Shown here in pieces: positions 16,364-23,112 of a DNA stretch of 47,821 nt. The DNA is taken from the IMG/VR virus record IMGVR_UViG_3300037264_008253, positions 1-47,821 of that record, one strand, 5' to 3'. How positions within the stretch are numbered: the first letter of the stretch is position 1; each line of letters opens with the position of its first letter. The translations under genes and the position numbers were made by a program. Origin of the DNA: a virus. The notes below the pieces were generated by a model that saw only the letters and a program-made list of their open reading frames with translations, searched no databases and was not told the origin of the DNA.

Positions 16364-17202
16364 TTAGCCTTCCTTGCTTCCGTTCCTGCGAAGCCGCCCA
16401 TTGATCAAGTCATCCATCCGACGACGCGCCTCCTCACGCGCCCCCTTCCGCCTCTCCCACTCTTCCATCGTCACCTTCTCGCGCCTCATCCCACCGAATC
16501 CGCGCGCAATCTCGCCGAGTGTCACTCCACCCTTGCCCCCACCCATACCGCCACGAATCGCTCGCTCCTCTCGGTCGATCGCACCGGGAAGCCGCTTGGC
16601 CTCGTTCGACGACCTGGCGTAGGGGTTGTGCGCTGTCGACAGTGCCCGACGCCACTGCTCGAGCTCATGGAGCCTGCTTGCTTTCGAGAAGTATTCGATC
16701 TGGCTCCACGTCAGCTCGCGGACTTCCCCCCAACTGAAACCAGTTCGGAGGAGATCCGAGAAGGTTTCTGCTTGCGGGAGCCATTCGTCGCTTGGCCCTT
16801 GCCGGGAAAGGCCCGGGTGACCGACTCCCGGGCCGCCGTAAAAGTTCGAATCACCCCCTCGTGGACAGAGACGACGTGCGGAACGAGCTCGAGATACCCC
16901 GAGAGCGGGAGTGCCCCGAGCTCCTCGTTGGAGAGCCCTGTCGAGGCCGCGATGAAGTCCTCGAGGATCCCCACCCCGTCATCGACGAGGTCACCAGCCG
17001 ATGAGATCACGACCCCCATGATCGCTGTCGGGTCAGTCCAGTCGAGCTCCGGATGCTGGTCCCGAAGCATCACCCCGATCTTGATCATGTCCTTCATCTT
17101 CTGCCTGCTCAGGCGATACGGGATCTCACGACAGACGATATCCCGATCGCATCCCTTCACCCGAATAGGTTCGGGGTCGTTGTAAATGGGGTCGGTATGC
17201 AA
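16364..17202 (-). CDS. Tail assembly chaperone, long (G-T-like) product by -1 frameshift
   Basis: The -1 frame relative to the chaperone gene is open without a stop through the whole overlap, then over the 165 bases between 16711 and 16547, and on to a stop at 16364. No usable start codon lies in this frame before a late ATG at 16546. The extension reads GFSWGEVRELTWSQIEYFSK and onward, like the T domains of other phages. A run of six G on the mRNA (TT-GGG-GGG-AAG, bases 16731-16726) is the best slip site I can see. It is not a canonical X-XXY-YYZ heptamer in this register, so the site could lie slightly upstream. Family knowledge of lambda-type G/GT supports the model. Confidence 0.7.
16711..17202 (-). 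CDS. Tail assembly chaperone, short (G-like) product
   Basis: This 163-residue protein sits between tail tube and tape measure genes, the conserved place for tail assembly chaperones. It is helical, with IPYRLSRQKMKDMIKIGVML and a GILEDFIAASTGLSNEEL segment, and ends in a basic tail. A G-run (16726-16731) near its 3' end and an open -1 frame beyond it indicate a frameshifted longer form. By family it binds the tape measure during tail assembly and is absent from the virion. Confidence 0.75.
   Translation of the reverse strand: MHTDPIYNDPEPIRVKGCDRDIVCREIPYRLSRQKMKDMIKIGVMLRDQHPELDWTDPTAIMGVVISSAGDLVDDGVGILEDFIAASTGLSNEELGALPLSGYLELVPHVVSVHEGVIRTFTAARESVTRAFPGKGQATNGSRKQKPSRISSELVSVGGKSAS
16726..16731 (-). 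promoter_or_regulatory. Candidate slippery site for programmed frameshift
   Basis: Six consecutive G on the transcript within codons GTT GGG GGG AAG, 13 bases before the zero-frame TGA. Slipping back by one base joins the short chaperone to the downstream open frame. The first tRNA would mispair at one position (GGG to TGG), so efficiency may be low, as is usual for tail chaperones. Confidence 0.5.
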
Positions 17203-17240
17203 GGCTCTCCCCTTCTGCCGCTCAAGCGGCGGTTATGGTC

Positions 17241-17795
17241 TTAGCTCGTCGGGCAAGGCTCCGAGATCACGATCCAGCCGAAGGGCCGAGTCGGGTGATG
17301 GCTCGAGCAATCGAGCGCCCGAATGACTCCCGTGAAGGAAGCGAAGCCCTCGCGCGAGAAGCTCAACGTGAACTCACCGAGAACCGAGGCCCGCGGGATG
17401 AAGATCTCGAACGTCTTGTCCTCGCAGGGGAACTCGTGGAAAAGCCTCACCCCGTAGGTGATCGTGCACCGAGAACCCGTGAGCGGAACGAGACACCCTT
17501 CGGCCACCGTGACCGGGTCCTCGTTCAAGAAGAAGCCCAGGTTCCGAGCGGTGACTTCGTCGGCCGTGATGTTGATCGTGTAGTCCTTGCCGATGGCGAA
17601 GATGGCATCGAGGGAGTTCGTGGTTCCCTTGCGATGCTCGAGAACATTCGGGGTGAACGTGAAGTCCCCCGAGTCGATGTTGCCGAGTGAGAACTCGACA
17701 CCACCGGCGGGGGTTGCGAAGAGCTCGAACGACCCGATCGTATAGTTCGGGTTTGCTGTCTCCGTACAGAGAAGCGGATCCAGGCTGACACTCAT
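17241..17795 (-). CDS. Major tail tube protein
   Basis: This 184-residue protein lies directly upstream of the tail chaperones, where the tail tube gene is expected. It is beta-rich (FTFTPNVLEHRKGTTNSL, KDYTINITADEVTARNLGFFL, ASVLGEFTLSFSREGFASF), the pattern of Phage_tail_tube folds including a strand-rich C terminus. A strong purine-rich leader (GGAGGAGGTAGGGAGG) precedes the ATG, fitting a high-copy structural protein. Its first twelve residues are identical to those of the tube-like protein at 12350-12904. Confidence 0.7.
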   Translation of the reverse strand: MSVSLDPLLCTETANPNYTIGSFELFATPAGGVEFSLGNIDSGDFTFTPNVLEHRKGTTNSLDAIFAIGKDYTINITADEVTARNLGFFLNEDPVTVAEGCLVPLTGSRCTITYGVRLFHEFPCEDKTFEIFIPRASVLGEFTLSFSREGFASFTGVIRALDCSSHHPTRPFGWIVISEPCPTS

Positions 17796-17825
17796 CCTCC
17801 CTACCTCCTCCCATCCACTGGACGT

Positions 17826-18410
17826 TTAGACGACGACCGGCTCGTCACAACAAGCTGGCGCCGCCACCCGCGTTCCTCGACTGATCACAAGCCAGCGGAA
17901 GCGGGTGAGAATCCGCCAGGCCCGCAAACCTTCCTGAAAACCAATTGGTGACACATCGCTTTCCTGGTGCATGTCACCGATCAAGATGTCAGATGGACAA
18001 CCAAACCTCGAGGCAGAGCTCCTTTGCCCGAGGATCCTGATCACATGGTCGTAGATCTCGAACGCCCAGAGGTCCCCTCCGACCTCCTGGCCCTGCGAAA
18101 TGACACCCAGGGTATCGATCACCGTTGACCGCGTGAAGATACCGATCACGAAAGTCCATGATGCACGGTCCTGACCAAACCCGATCTGTGAGCGTGACCA
18201 CTTGCCCATCGTCACGACAGCCCGGCAGAAATCCGCAGGCCACGGCTGCTCTTCTCTCCTGATCATGGGGAGAGAATGGGTCTCGAAAGGTTGCCCGCAA
18301 GGCTTCCCGGTCCCGTGGACGATCGTATCGTCCTCGTCGAGATAGGGCGGCAGACAAGCATCATTAGCGAGGAGATCGTAGATGTGAGCTGCGAGCAGGC
18401 GCCCTGTCAT
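17826..18410 (-). CDS. Tail terminator-like protein
   Basis: This 194-residue protein occupies the slot between the gp10-like neck gene and the tail tube gene, usual for tail terminators or completion proteins. It starts MTGRLLAAHIYDLL, has a central beta region (WSRSQIGFGQDRASWTFVIG) and an acidic helix. The ATG overlaps the upstream stop by 4 bp. The assignment is by order and length; no diagnostic motif is seen. Confidence 0.5.
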   Translation of the reverse strand: MTGRLLAAHIYDLLANDACLPPYLDEDDTIVHGTGKPCGQPFETHSLPMIRREEQPWPADFCRAVVTMGKWSRSQIGFGQDRASWTFVIGIFTRSTVIDTLGVISQGQEVGGDLWAFEIYDHVIRILGQRSSASRFGCPSDILIGDMHQESDVSPIGFQEGLRAWRILTRFRWLVISRGTRVAAPACCDEPVVV

Positions 18411-18583
18411 GGCTTCTCCTCCTTCCCCACCCTGTCATCCCTTCGCCACATCTCGAGCTCGCCGTCAAAGCGGTACTGATACGGACCGATCCGGATTATG
18501 CCCTGTTCGTCCGGGTGAAGGTCAAGTGTCGACACCATCATGGGCGAGAGCTCGGCTGGAGCTTCTTTCTCAATCGCCATCAT
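18407..18583 (-). CDS. Small hypothetical protein
   Basis: Starting at the ATG of 18583, which overlaps the upstream TGA (ATGA), the product is about 58 residues. It contains MVSTLDLHPDEQGIIRIG followed by YQYRFDGELEMWRRD. Many phages have a small gene between neck and tail-terminator genes. The family is not recognised. Confidence 0.5.
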   Translation of the reverse strand: MMAIEKEAPAELSPMMVSTLDLHPDEQGIIRIGPYQYRFDGELEMWRRDDRVGKEEKP

Positions 18584-19002
18584 TGACCCCATCTCTCAAG
18601 TGCTGGGAGAAGTCCGTCCCGGGCAAGCAATGCCACAACTTGCGGGAACGCCTCCTCAGAAGCCGGGAAAAGATAACCACCATCAGGCAAAGCCTCGACG
18701 TTTGGCGCGTACTCGACGAAGGTCCCGACCTCGGCCGAGATCCGGTCACCACCTGGCCCCGACCTGGTGAGCTGGGTATTGATCGACCGGCGGAGGTTCC
18801 CCGTCTTGACATGACCCTTTTCCGTGATGATCTCCTTGGCCCGGGCTTGGACGAGAAGCCCGCCGCGGAAGAGGCTCCGCCCCACACTCGACTGGACGTC
18901 CAAAAGGAGCTGGGCGTTCTTCTTTCGAATGATGGCGAACTCCTGTGCGATCAGCCTCCCGAGATCGGCTGCCTTCCTTGCTGTGACCGTTCGCTTCGCC
19001 AT
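18580..19002 (-). CDS. HK97 gp10-like neck/head-tail joining protein
   Basis: This 140-residue protein has the signature of HK97 gp10/tail-completion proteins: a helical N-terminal half (DLGRLIAQEFAIIRKKNAQLL), then HVKTGNLRRSINTQL. The T-G-x-L-R-x-S-I motif is highly characteristic. FVEYAPNVEALPDGG and a helical end follow. It lies between the head-closure fusion gene and the tail terminator, the standard order. Confidence 0.75.
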   Translation of the reverse strand: MAKRTVTARKAADLGRLIAQEFAIIRKKNAQLLLDVQSSVGRSLFRGGLLVQARAKEIITEKGHVKTGNLRRSINTQLTRSGPGGDRISAEVGTFVEYAPNVEALPDGGYLFPASEEAFPQVVALLARDGLLPALERWGQ

Positions 19003-20363
19003 CAGTGCACTGCCTTGATCGCACCAGCGGCCACATAGGCCGCCTGGGCATCTGGGTCAGACGCCTCCGGACCCGTGAAGCTGATCCACCCTCCGGACTC
19101 GTCCCATGCGGCAAGCACGGTTGCAAGGCTCGGTTCGTCGGGGACAATGATCGAGAGGACATTCCTTGGATGCTCCCGCCAGCCCGCAATCGAGTTCTGA
19201 AGCCTTGGTGGCGCCTCGAGTCCATTCGCCGCCGAGTTCTCATAGAAGATGGGGCGGGGGACCTTTTGAGCCGGGGAGCCTACCATCCGATGCTCTCCGT
19301 TCTTGATTACCCACCGGTTCCCGCCGGCTGCCATCTGATCACAGAGCTCATAGAAGGCAAAGATCGACGCCTGCCAGAGAGGCCACTTCGAGGCCAGGAT
19401 CGACTCGTAGGTCGCACCTTCAGGACACGCAGGACAGGGAGAGCCGGAACCCGAAGGCGTGCAGAAGAAATACTCGGGAGTGCTATCAAGCCATGCCTGA
19501 TCGAGGAAGAGCCCCGACCTTGGTGCCAAGGAAAAGAGCTTGTTCGCAATCGTGAGCCGTGCCGCGGCATTGATCTTCGACCAATCGACGAGTCGCCGGA
19601 TCGTGCAATCCGGATAGTGTTTGAAAATCGCAGGGTCGCCCGATGGATTCTCGAGGCCAGCGCCCAGGCCGTCACGGATTTCATCACGCCAGAAGTCGAA
19701 CCATGGGTCACTGAAGGCGTCAGGCGGAAACTCCATGATGTTGACATAGAAGAAGTGGAGCTTGCCTGTATCGATGAGCGAGGATACGGTTTCCTGTTCC
19801 TGGTCCGAATGCCCGTAAACGAAACCGTCGTAGGAGCCATAGTCCACCGAGCCGAGGCGGATGTTCTCGAGGTCGCTGACCTCGAAATGACGGAGGATGA
19901 GATGGGTTTCGCTTCCACCACCAGCACCTCCCTCGCCTGTCGTTCCGCCCGTCATCTCAGCCGGAAGCGAGCCCTCGGCCATCAGCTCACAAGCGTCCTT
20001 CACGATTCGGAGCGTATAGGTCGAGACCAGGCCATAGCCCGAGAAGTCCTTCGGCCGGCGGACTCCGACGACGTCATAGACCTCGTTGTTCTCCTCGTCG
20101 ATGAAGCGGTCCATGAGATTGATCGACTTCCCGTTCACCGCTCGAGCCCCCACGGCAAGGTGGGTCGGGTTCTTTGCTGCTTCCCCGGGCTCGATCCTCT
20201 CCCGCTCGAGATGATGATCTGCCCAGATCCTTGTCCAATAGTTCTGGATCACCGTCGAGTACCGCTCCGACGCTCCACCCATCCCGTCAGACATGCGGAT
20301 CCGGCGGGCCACCCGGACCTTTTGGGTCATGAGAAGGGAACGAGGAGTGCGAGCTACACCCAT
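19002..20363 (-). CDS. Head-closure protein fused to a glycoside-hydrolase-like domain
   Basis: I start at the ATG of 20363 (TGATG with the upstream stop), giving 453 residues. Residues 1-125 look like an SPP1 gp16/HK97-type head closure or head-tail joining protein (RVARRIRMSDGMGGASERYS, DRFIDEENNEVYDVVGVRR, VSTYTLRIVKDA). A flexible Gly/Thr linker (about 130-152) follows. The remaining 300 residues are related to the protein at 39104-40042; shared blocks are LRHFEVSDLENI/LRHLEVEDLEVI, DGFVYGH/DVFVYGH, VDWSKI/IDWSKI, FLDQAWL/FIDQYWL and RNVLS. That domain has the appearance of a TIM-barrel glycoside hydrolase (GH114-like). Joining a neck protein to an enzyme-like domain would place about a dozen copies at the portal ring; this is inference. 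Confidence 0.65.
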   Translation of the reverse strand: MGVARTPRSLLMTQKVRVARRIRMSDGMGGASERYSTVIQNYWTRIWADHHLERERIEPGEAAKNPTHLAVGARAVNGKSINLMDRFIDEENNEVYDVVGVRRPKDFSGYGLVSTYTLRIVKDACELMAEGSLPAEMTGGTTGEGGAGGGSETHLILRHFEVSDLENIRLGSVDYGSYDGFVYGHSDQEQETVSSLIDTGKLHFFYVNIMEFPPDAFSDPWFDFWRDEIRDGLGAGLENPSGDPAIFKHYPDCTIRRLVDWSKINAAARLTIANKLFSLAPRSGLFLDQAWLDSTPEYFFCTPSGSGSPCPACPEGATYESILASKWPLWQASIFAFYELCDQMAAGGNRWVIKNGEHRMVGSPAQKVPRPIFYENSAANGLEAPPRLQNSIAGWREHPRNVLSIIVPDEPSLATVLAAWDESGGWISFTGPEASDPDAQAAYVAAGAIKAVH

Positions 20364-20680
20364 CAGATTTGCTTGCGCCCCAAAGGACACTGGCCGATTG
20401 GCTCGAGGTGCCGAGGACACATGGTCTCCTCGAGATTCGCCTCCCACCAACACCCGGGGTTGGGCACCGGCTTCCCCATGGCCTCTGCCGCCTCCTGGTC
20501 GACCGGCTCGTAAACCTCTCTGAATACGACGTCCTTGACCGGATAGAGTTCACCGCGTGTTCCGCGGACGATCCAGTCCCCGGGGCCCGCCTGCATGGGA
20601 CCCTCCCAGGTTTCAACGATCTCGGCCGCCGTCGCTCGCCTGAGAACCTCAATAACGACTGGCAGCTTGCGAAACTTCAT
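20363..20680 (-). CDS. PGDYG-like small protein
   Basis: From the ATG of 20680, overlapping the upstream stop, the product is 105 residues. It starts MKFRKLPVVIEVLR and contains a PGDWIVRGTRGELYPVKDVV block followed by FREVYEPV. This is the pattern of the small phage PGDYG-type domain (GDx-hydrophobic-x-x-G-E-x-Y-P). The end is Cys-containing (CPRHLEPIGQC), possibly a zinc site. The function of this domain is unknown. Confidence 0.6.
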   Translation of the reverse strand: MKFRKLPVVIEVLRRATAAEIVETWEGPMQAGPGDWIVRGTRGELYPVKDVVFREVYEPVDQEAAEAMGKPVPNPGCWWEANLEETMCPRHLEPIGQCPLGRKQI

Positions 20681-21711
20681 CACACCACTCCCACGACAAC
20701 CGGAGCACCCTTGTACCGAGTGAGGATGGAATCGACCTCGGCAAAGCCCGTCATCCCATCCTCGGCCACGTTGTTCCATATCTTCCGCATGGTGTAGGAA
20801 AGGTCGCCCTGGGTTGCCTCAGCCGAGAAGGGGTGCGTGTGGGCCCCACCCGGATCGTCGCAGCGGGCGGCGTGCTGAAGGAGAAGCCCGAGGGCGTGCT
20901 TGATCTCCTCGGGTGGCGTCTCGTAGCGGCCCCAGCGGGCCTCCACCTTGACGTTGGAGAGCCCCATCGGGAAGACCCCACAGCCGTTGCCGCTGAAATC
21001 GTCGGTGAACCAACGAGAACGGGAACCGCGGAATGGCAAGGGCACCACGTTCCCCATTCCGAGCATCGTCCTCGATGGCGTGATCCGAATCCCCGTGATA
21101 TCGATCACGTTCTCCTCGTTGTTGCACCCCAAGAAGATGAGCCCAAGGAGTTCGAGGATCGGCCTGCGGATCGTCAAGACAGGGCGCCCCATGCCCGAGA
21201 AGATCCTGGTCTCGGTAATCGGGAAGAAGTGCTGACCTGTGATCTTCCGGATAGTCTCCTGGGCCCTCGAGAGGATGGCAAGGATCTGATCGTCGTTGAG
21301 CCCAGAGCCCTCGGTCAAATAGTCGCGCGCCTCCTCGACCGAGAGATAGCTCGTCGAGGAACTGGGCGCGTGAACGAACTCGCTCGCTACCCCAATGTGG
21401 AAGATGTACTGAGTCGCAGGCGTCTGGCCGTCCACCGTGCCAGTCGTGAAGATTGTGTACGTCTCTTCGCTCGTGAAGCCGTTCGCGGTACTGAGAACGA
21501 TCGTCGCCGTATACCAGCCAGTCGTACCGACTGAGTCTCGAAGGGCAAACGTCCCAGTCATGACCGGCGTGTCGGGGTCCCCGGCCGCTACCGAGCCGCG
21601 GTAGATCCTGAACTCGGGCGGGGCAGCCGCATCGACTGCCGACCCTGTCGAGCCCTGAGCCACGAGCGGAATGATGAGTGTCTCACCGAGACGGTACTTG
21701 CCGAGGAACAT
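20680..21711 (-). CDS. Head-tail connector (gp6-like) with N-terminal beta domain
   Basis: This 343-residue protein has a C-terminal part with the gp6/HK97-type connector pattern: SVEEARDYL, then ILAILSRAQETIRKITGQHF, then VKVEARWG and a helical end. About 115 residues precede it with an Ig-like beta-strand pattern (ETLIIPLVAQGSTGSA, GWYTATIVLSTANG). Standard gp6 proteins are about 110-200 residues, so this one carries an extra N-terminal domain. Its location just before the head-closure gene agrees with an adaptor ring under the portal. Confidence 0.75.
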   Translation of the reverse strand: MFLGKYRLGETLIIPLVAQGSTGSAVDAAAPPEFRIYRGSVAAGDPDTPVMTGTFALRDSVGTTGWYTATIVLSTANGFTSEETYTIFTTGTVDGQTPATQYIFHIGVASEFVHAPSSSTSYLSVEEARDYLTEGSGLNDDQILAILSRAQETIRKITGQHFFPITETRIFSGMGRPVLTIRRPILELLGLIFLGCNNEENVIDITGIRITPSRTMLGMGNVVPLPFRGSRSRWFTDDFSGNGCGVFPMGLSNVKVEARWGRYETPPEEIKHALGLLLQHAARCDDPGGAHTHPFSAEATQGDLSYTMRKIWNNVAEDGMTGFAEVDSILTRYKGAPVVVGVV

Positions 21712-21714
21712 GGC

Positions 21715-21861
21715 CTAGCCTCCGCCTCCTAATGTTCGCGGGTTAAGACGGGCCGCTGCGACCTCCAGCGTTCGCGGATTGAGCTTAGGCTTGGTCGTTG
21801 GCGGTGGAGGTGCCGAGACCCAGCCCGAGAGAAGATGGGATTTGATTGGTGCGCCTGGCAT
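21715..21861 (-). CDS. Short Pro/Gly-rich 48-residue protein
   Basis: This small ORF was found in the gap between the connector gene and the repeat protein gene. Its ATG has a strong AGGAGG seven bases upstream. The product begins MPGAPIKSHLLSGWVS, then is proline-rich, and contains the hexamer LNPRTL twice, separated by nine residues. It ends in GGGG. A role cannot be named; a capsid/tail tether or peptide tag is possible. Confidence 0.55.
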   Translation of the reverse strand: MPGAPIKSHLLSGWVSAPPPPTTKPKLNPRTLEVAAARLNPRTLGGGG

Positions 21862-21870
21862 CGTTACCTC

Positions 21871-23112
21871 CTATCTCTGGAACGGAACCACCGAGCTGGC
21901 CCTTATCACATCCTTGGCTGATCCCGTGGGCGTGAAGAAAATCTTGAGCCCCAGATGCGCGCCACCCGTCATGGCGGCCGGTGTGTTGGCCGGCACGCAT
22001 TGCCAGTCGATCGTGTCCCCGGGGGTGATCGTGACGTCGGTACTAAAATTCGCCTTGCTCGCTGCCTCCGAGATGGTCACCGCAAGGGCGGTATCTGCAA
22101 GCTCTTTGCGAAGAGTGAATGTCCATGACTGGACCCCGGCGCCGTTGTCTGCCGGCGTACCGATTTGGACGTATATCGACTTGGCGGTTCCACCGGCAAG
22201 GATCATTCCCCGGATGTCTTCGAAGGCGGCCCACGTCCCCGCACCCCCACCCTGGAGCTGCTCCCATTCGGTCCCTGAGACAAGCGGCGGATTCGAGTTA
22301 CCAAACAAGATCATGCTCTCGCCGGCAGTCGTCGGAATACAAACGATCGACCAGGCAACCGGAGAAGCAGCGGGGACAAGTGTAACGGCCGATTGGAAGG
22401 AGAGCGTATCGGCAGCACCGAAGGCAAGTGTTGTCGTCGTGTCCTGCCCAGCCGTTGCCGTATCAGCAATCGTGACAGTGGGGGCACCAGCAGCCGAGCC
22501 ACCCAGCAACACGCTGAACGTGCGACTGGTCGCAGTCCCCGGGGCAGTCCCTAATCGGACATAGAGATCCCGCAGGGTGCCAGCAAGGGGTGCAATCTGC
22601 ATAACGTTGGACTGCGCGACGGCTTCCCATACGCCGATACCACCTTGAAGTCCCTGCCATTCCGTGGCCGTCGTTGATGCGTTCGTTGCCGTATGGCCGA
22701 ACATGACGAAGGTGTTGTTTGAGGTCTTGGCGAGAATGCCCCAATGCTGCTGCCCGCTAGCATCGGGAGTGCTCACAGGGGTATGTCGCATGGAGATCGT
22801 ATCTCCAGCGGCAAAGGTAACAGCCTGACCAGTGACACTTCCCGTATTCGCCGAGTCGCTGATGGTGACCACAAGAGCCGTAGCCGATCCGTTCTTCATC
22901 ACCGTAAAGACGAAGCTGTTCCCAGCACCGGGAGGGTCGAGTGTTTCGACATACATCTCGGTCAGCGTCATTGCCCCGGCGACCGGGCAATCACGATCGG
23001 TCTCCGTTGCACTCCACGTCGAAGGAAAAGACGCGCATATGAAATTGAAATTGTCGACCGAGTTACTCGGTGTCGAGTTGTCCGAGCCACTGATGAGGAA
23101 ATTCATTGCCAT
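21871..23112 (-). CDS. Virion protein with three tandem beta domains
   Basis: I start at the ATG of 23112, sharing a base with the TAA of the upstream gene (TAATG). The 413 residues fall into three repeats of about 130 residues. Each runs through LTEMYVETLDPPGAGNSFVFTV-like, VTISDSANTG-like and FAAGDTISMR-like strands, with an ATEWQGLQGG/GTEWEQLQGG block at repeat ends. Each is a likely beta sandwich. The gene follows the repeat-fibre genes, and the product is probably a decoration or fibre component. Confidence 0.6.
   Translation of the reverse strand: MAMNFLISGSDNSTPSNSVDNFNFICASFPSTWSATETDRDCPVAGAMTLTEMYVETLDPPGAGNSFVFTVMKNGSATALVVTISDSANTGSVTGQAVTFAAGDTISMRHTPVSTPDASGQQHWGILAKTSNNTFVMFGHTATNASTTATEWQGLQGGIGVWEAVAQSNVMQIAPLAGTLRDLYVRLGTAPGTATSRTFSVLLGGSAAGAPTVTIADTATAGQDTTTTLAFGAADTLSFQSAVTLVPAASPVAWSIVCIPTTAGESMILFGNSNPPLVSGTEWEQLQGGGAGTWAAFEDIRGMILAGGTAKSIYVQIGTPADNGAGVQSWTFTLRKELADTALAVTISEAASKANFSTDVTITPGDTIDWQCVPANTPAAMTGGAHLGLKIFFTPTGSAKDVIRASSVVPFQR

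Noticed and set aside
16434-16655. 73-codon minus-strand ORF overlapping the frameshift extension
   Set aside because: It lies in the third frame, without a ribosome site, and its composition (CDRPRGASDSWRYG) is non-protein-like. The -1 frame has the T-like continuation.
19005-20513. Plus-strand ORF of 502 codons
   Set aside because: It is the mirror frame of the head-closure/glycoside-hydrolase-like gene. The minus-strand protein has clear family blocks, while this one has low-complexity composition and no ribosome site.
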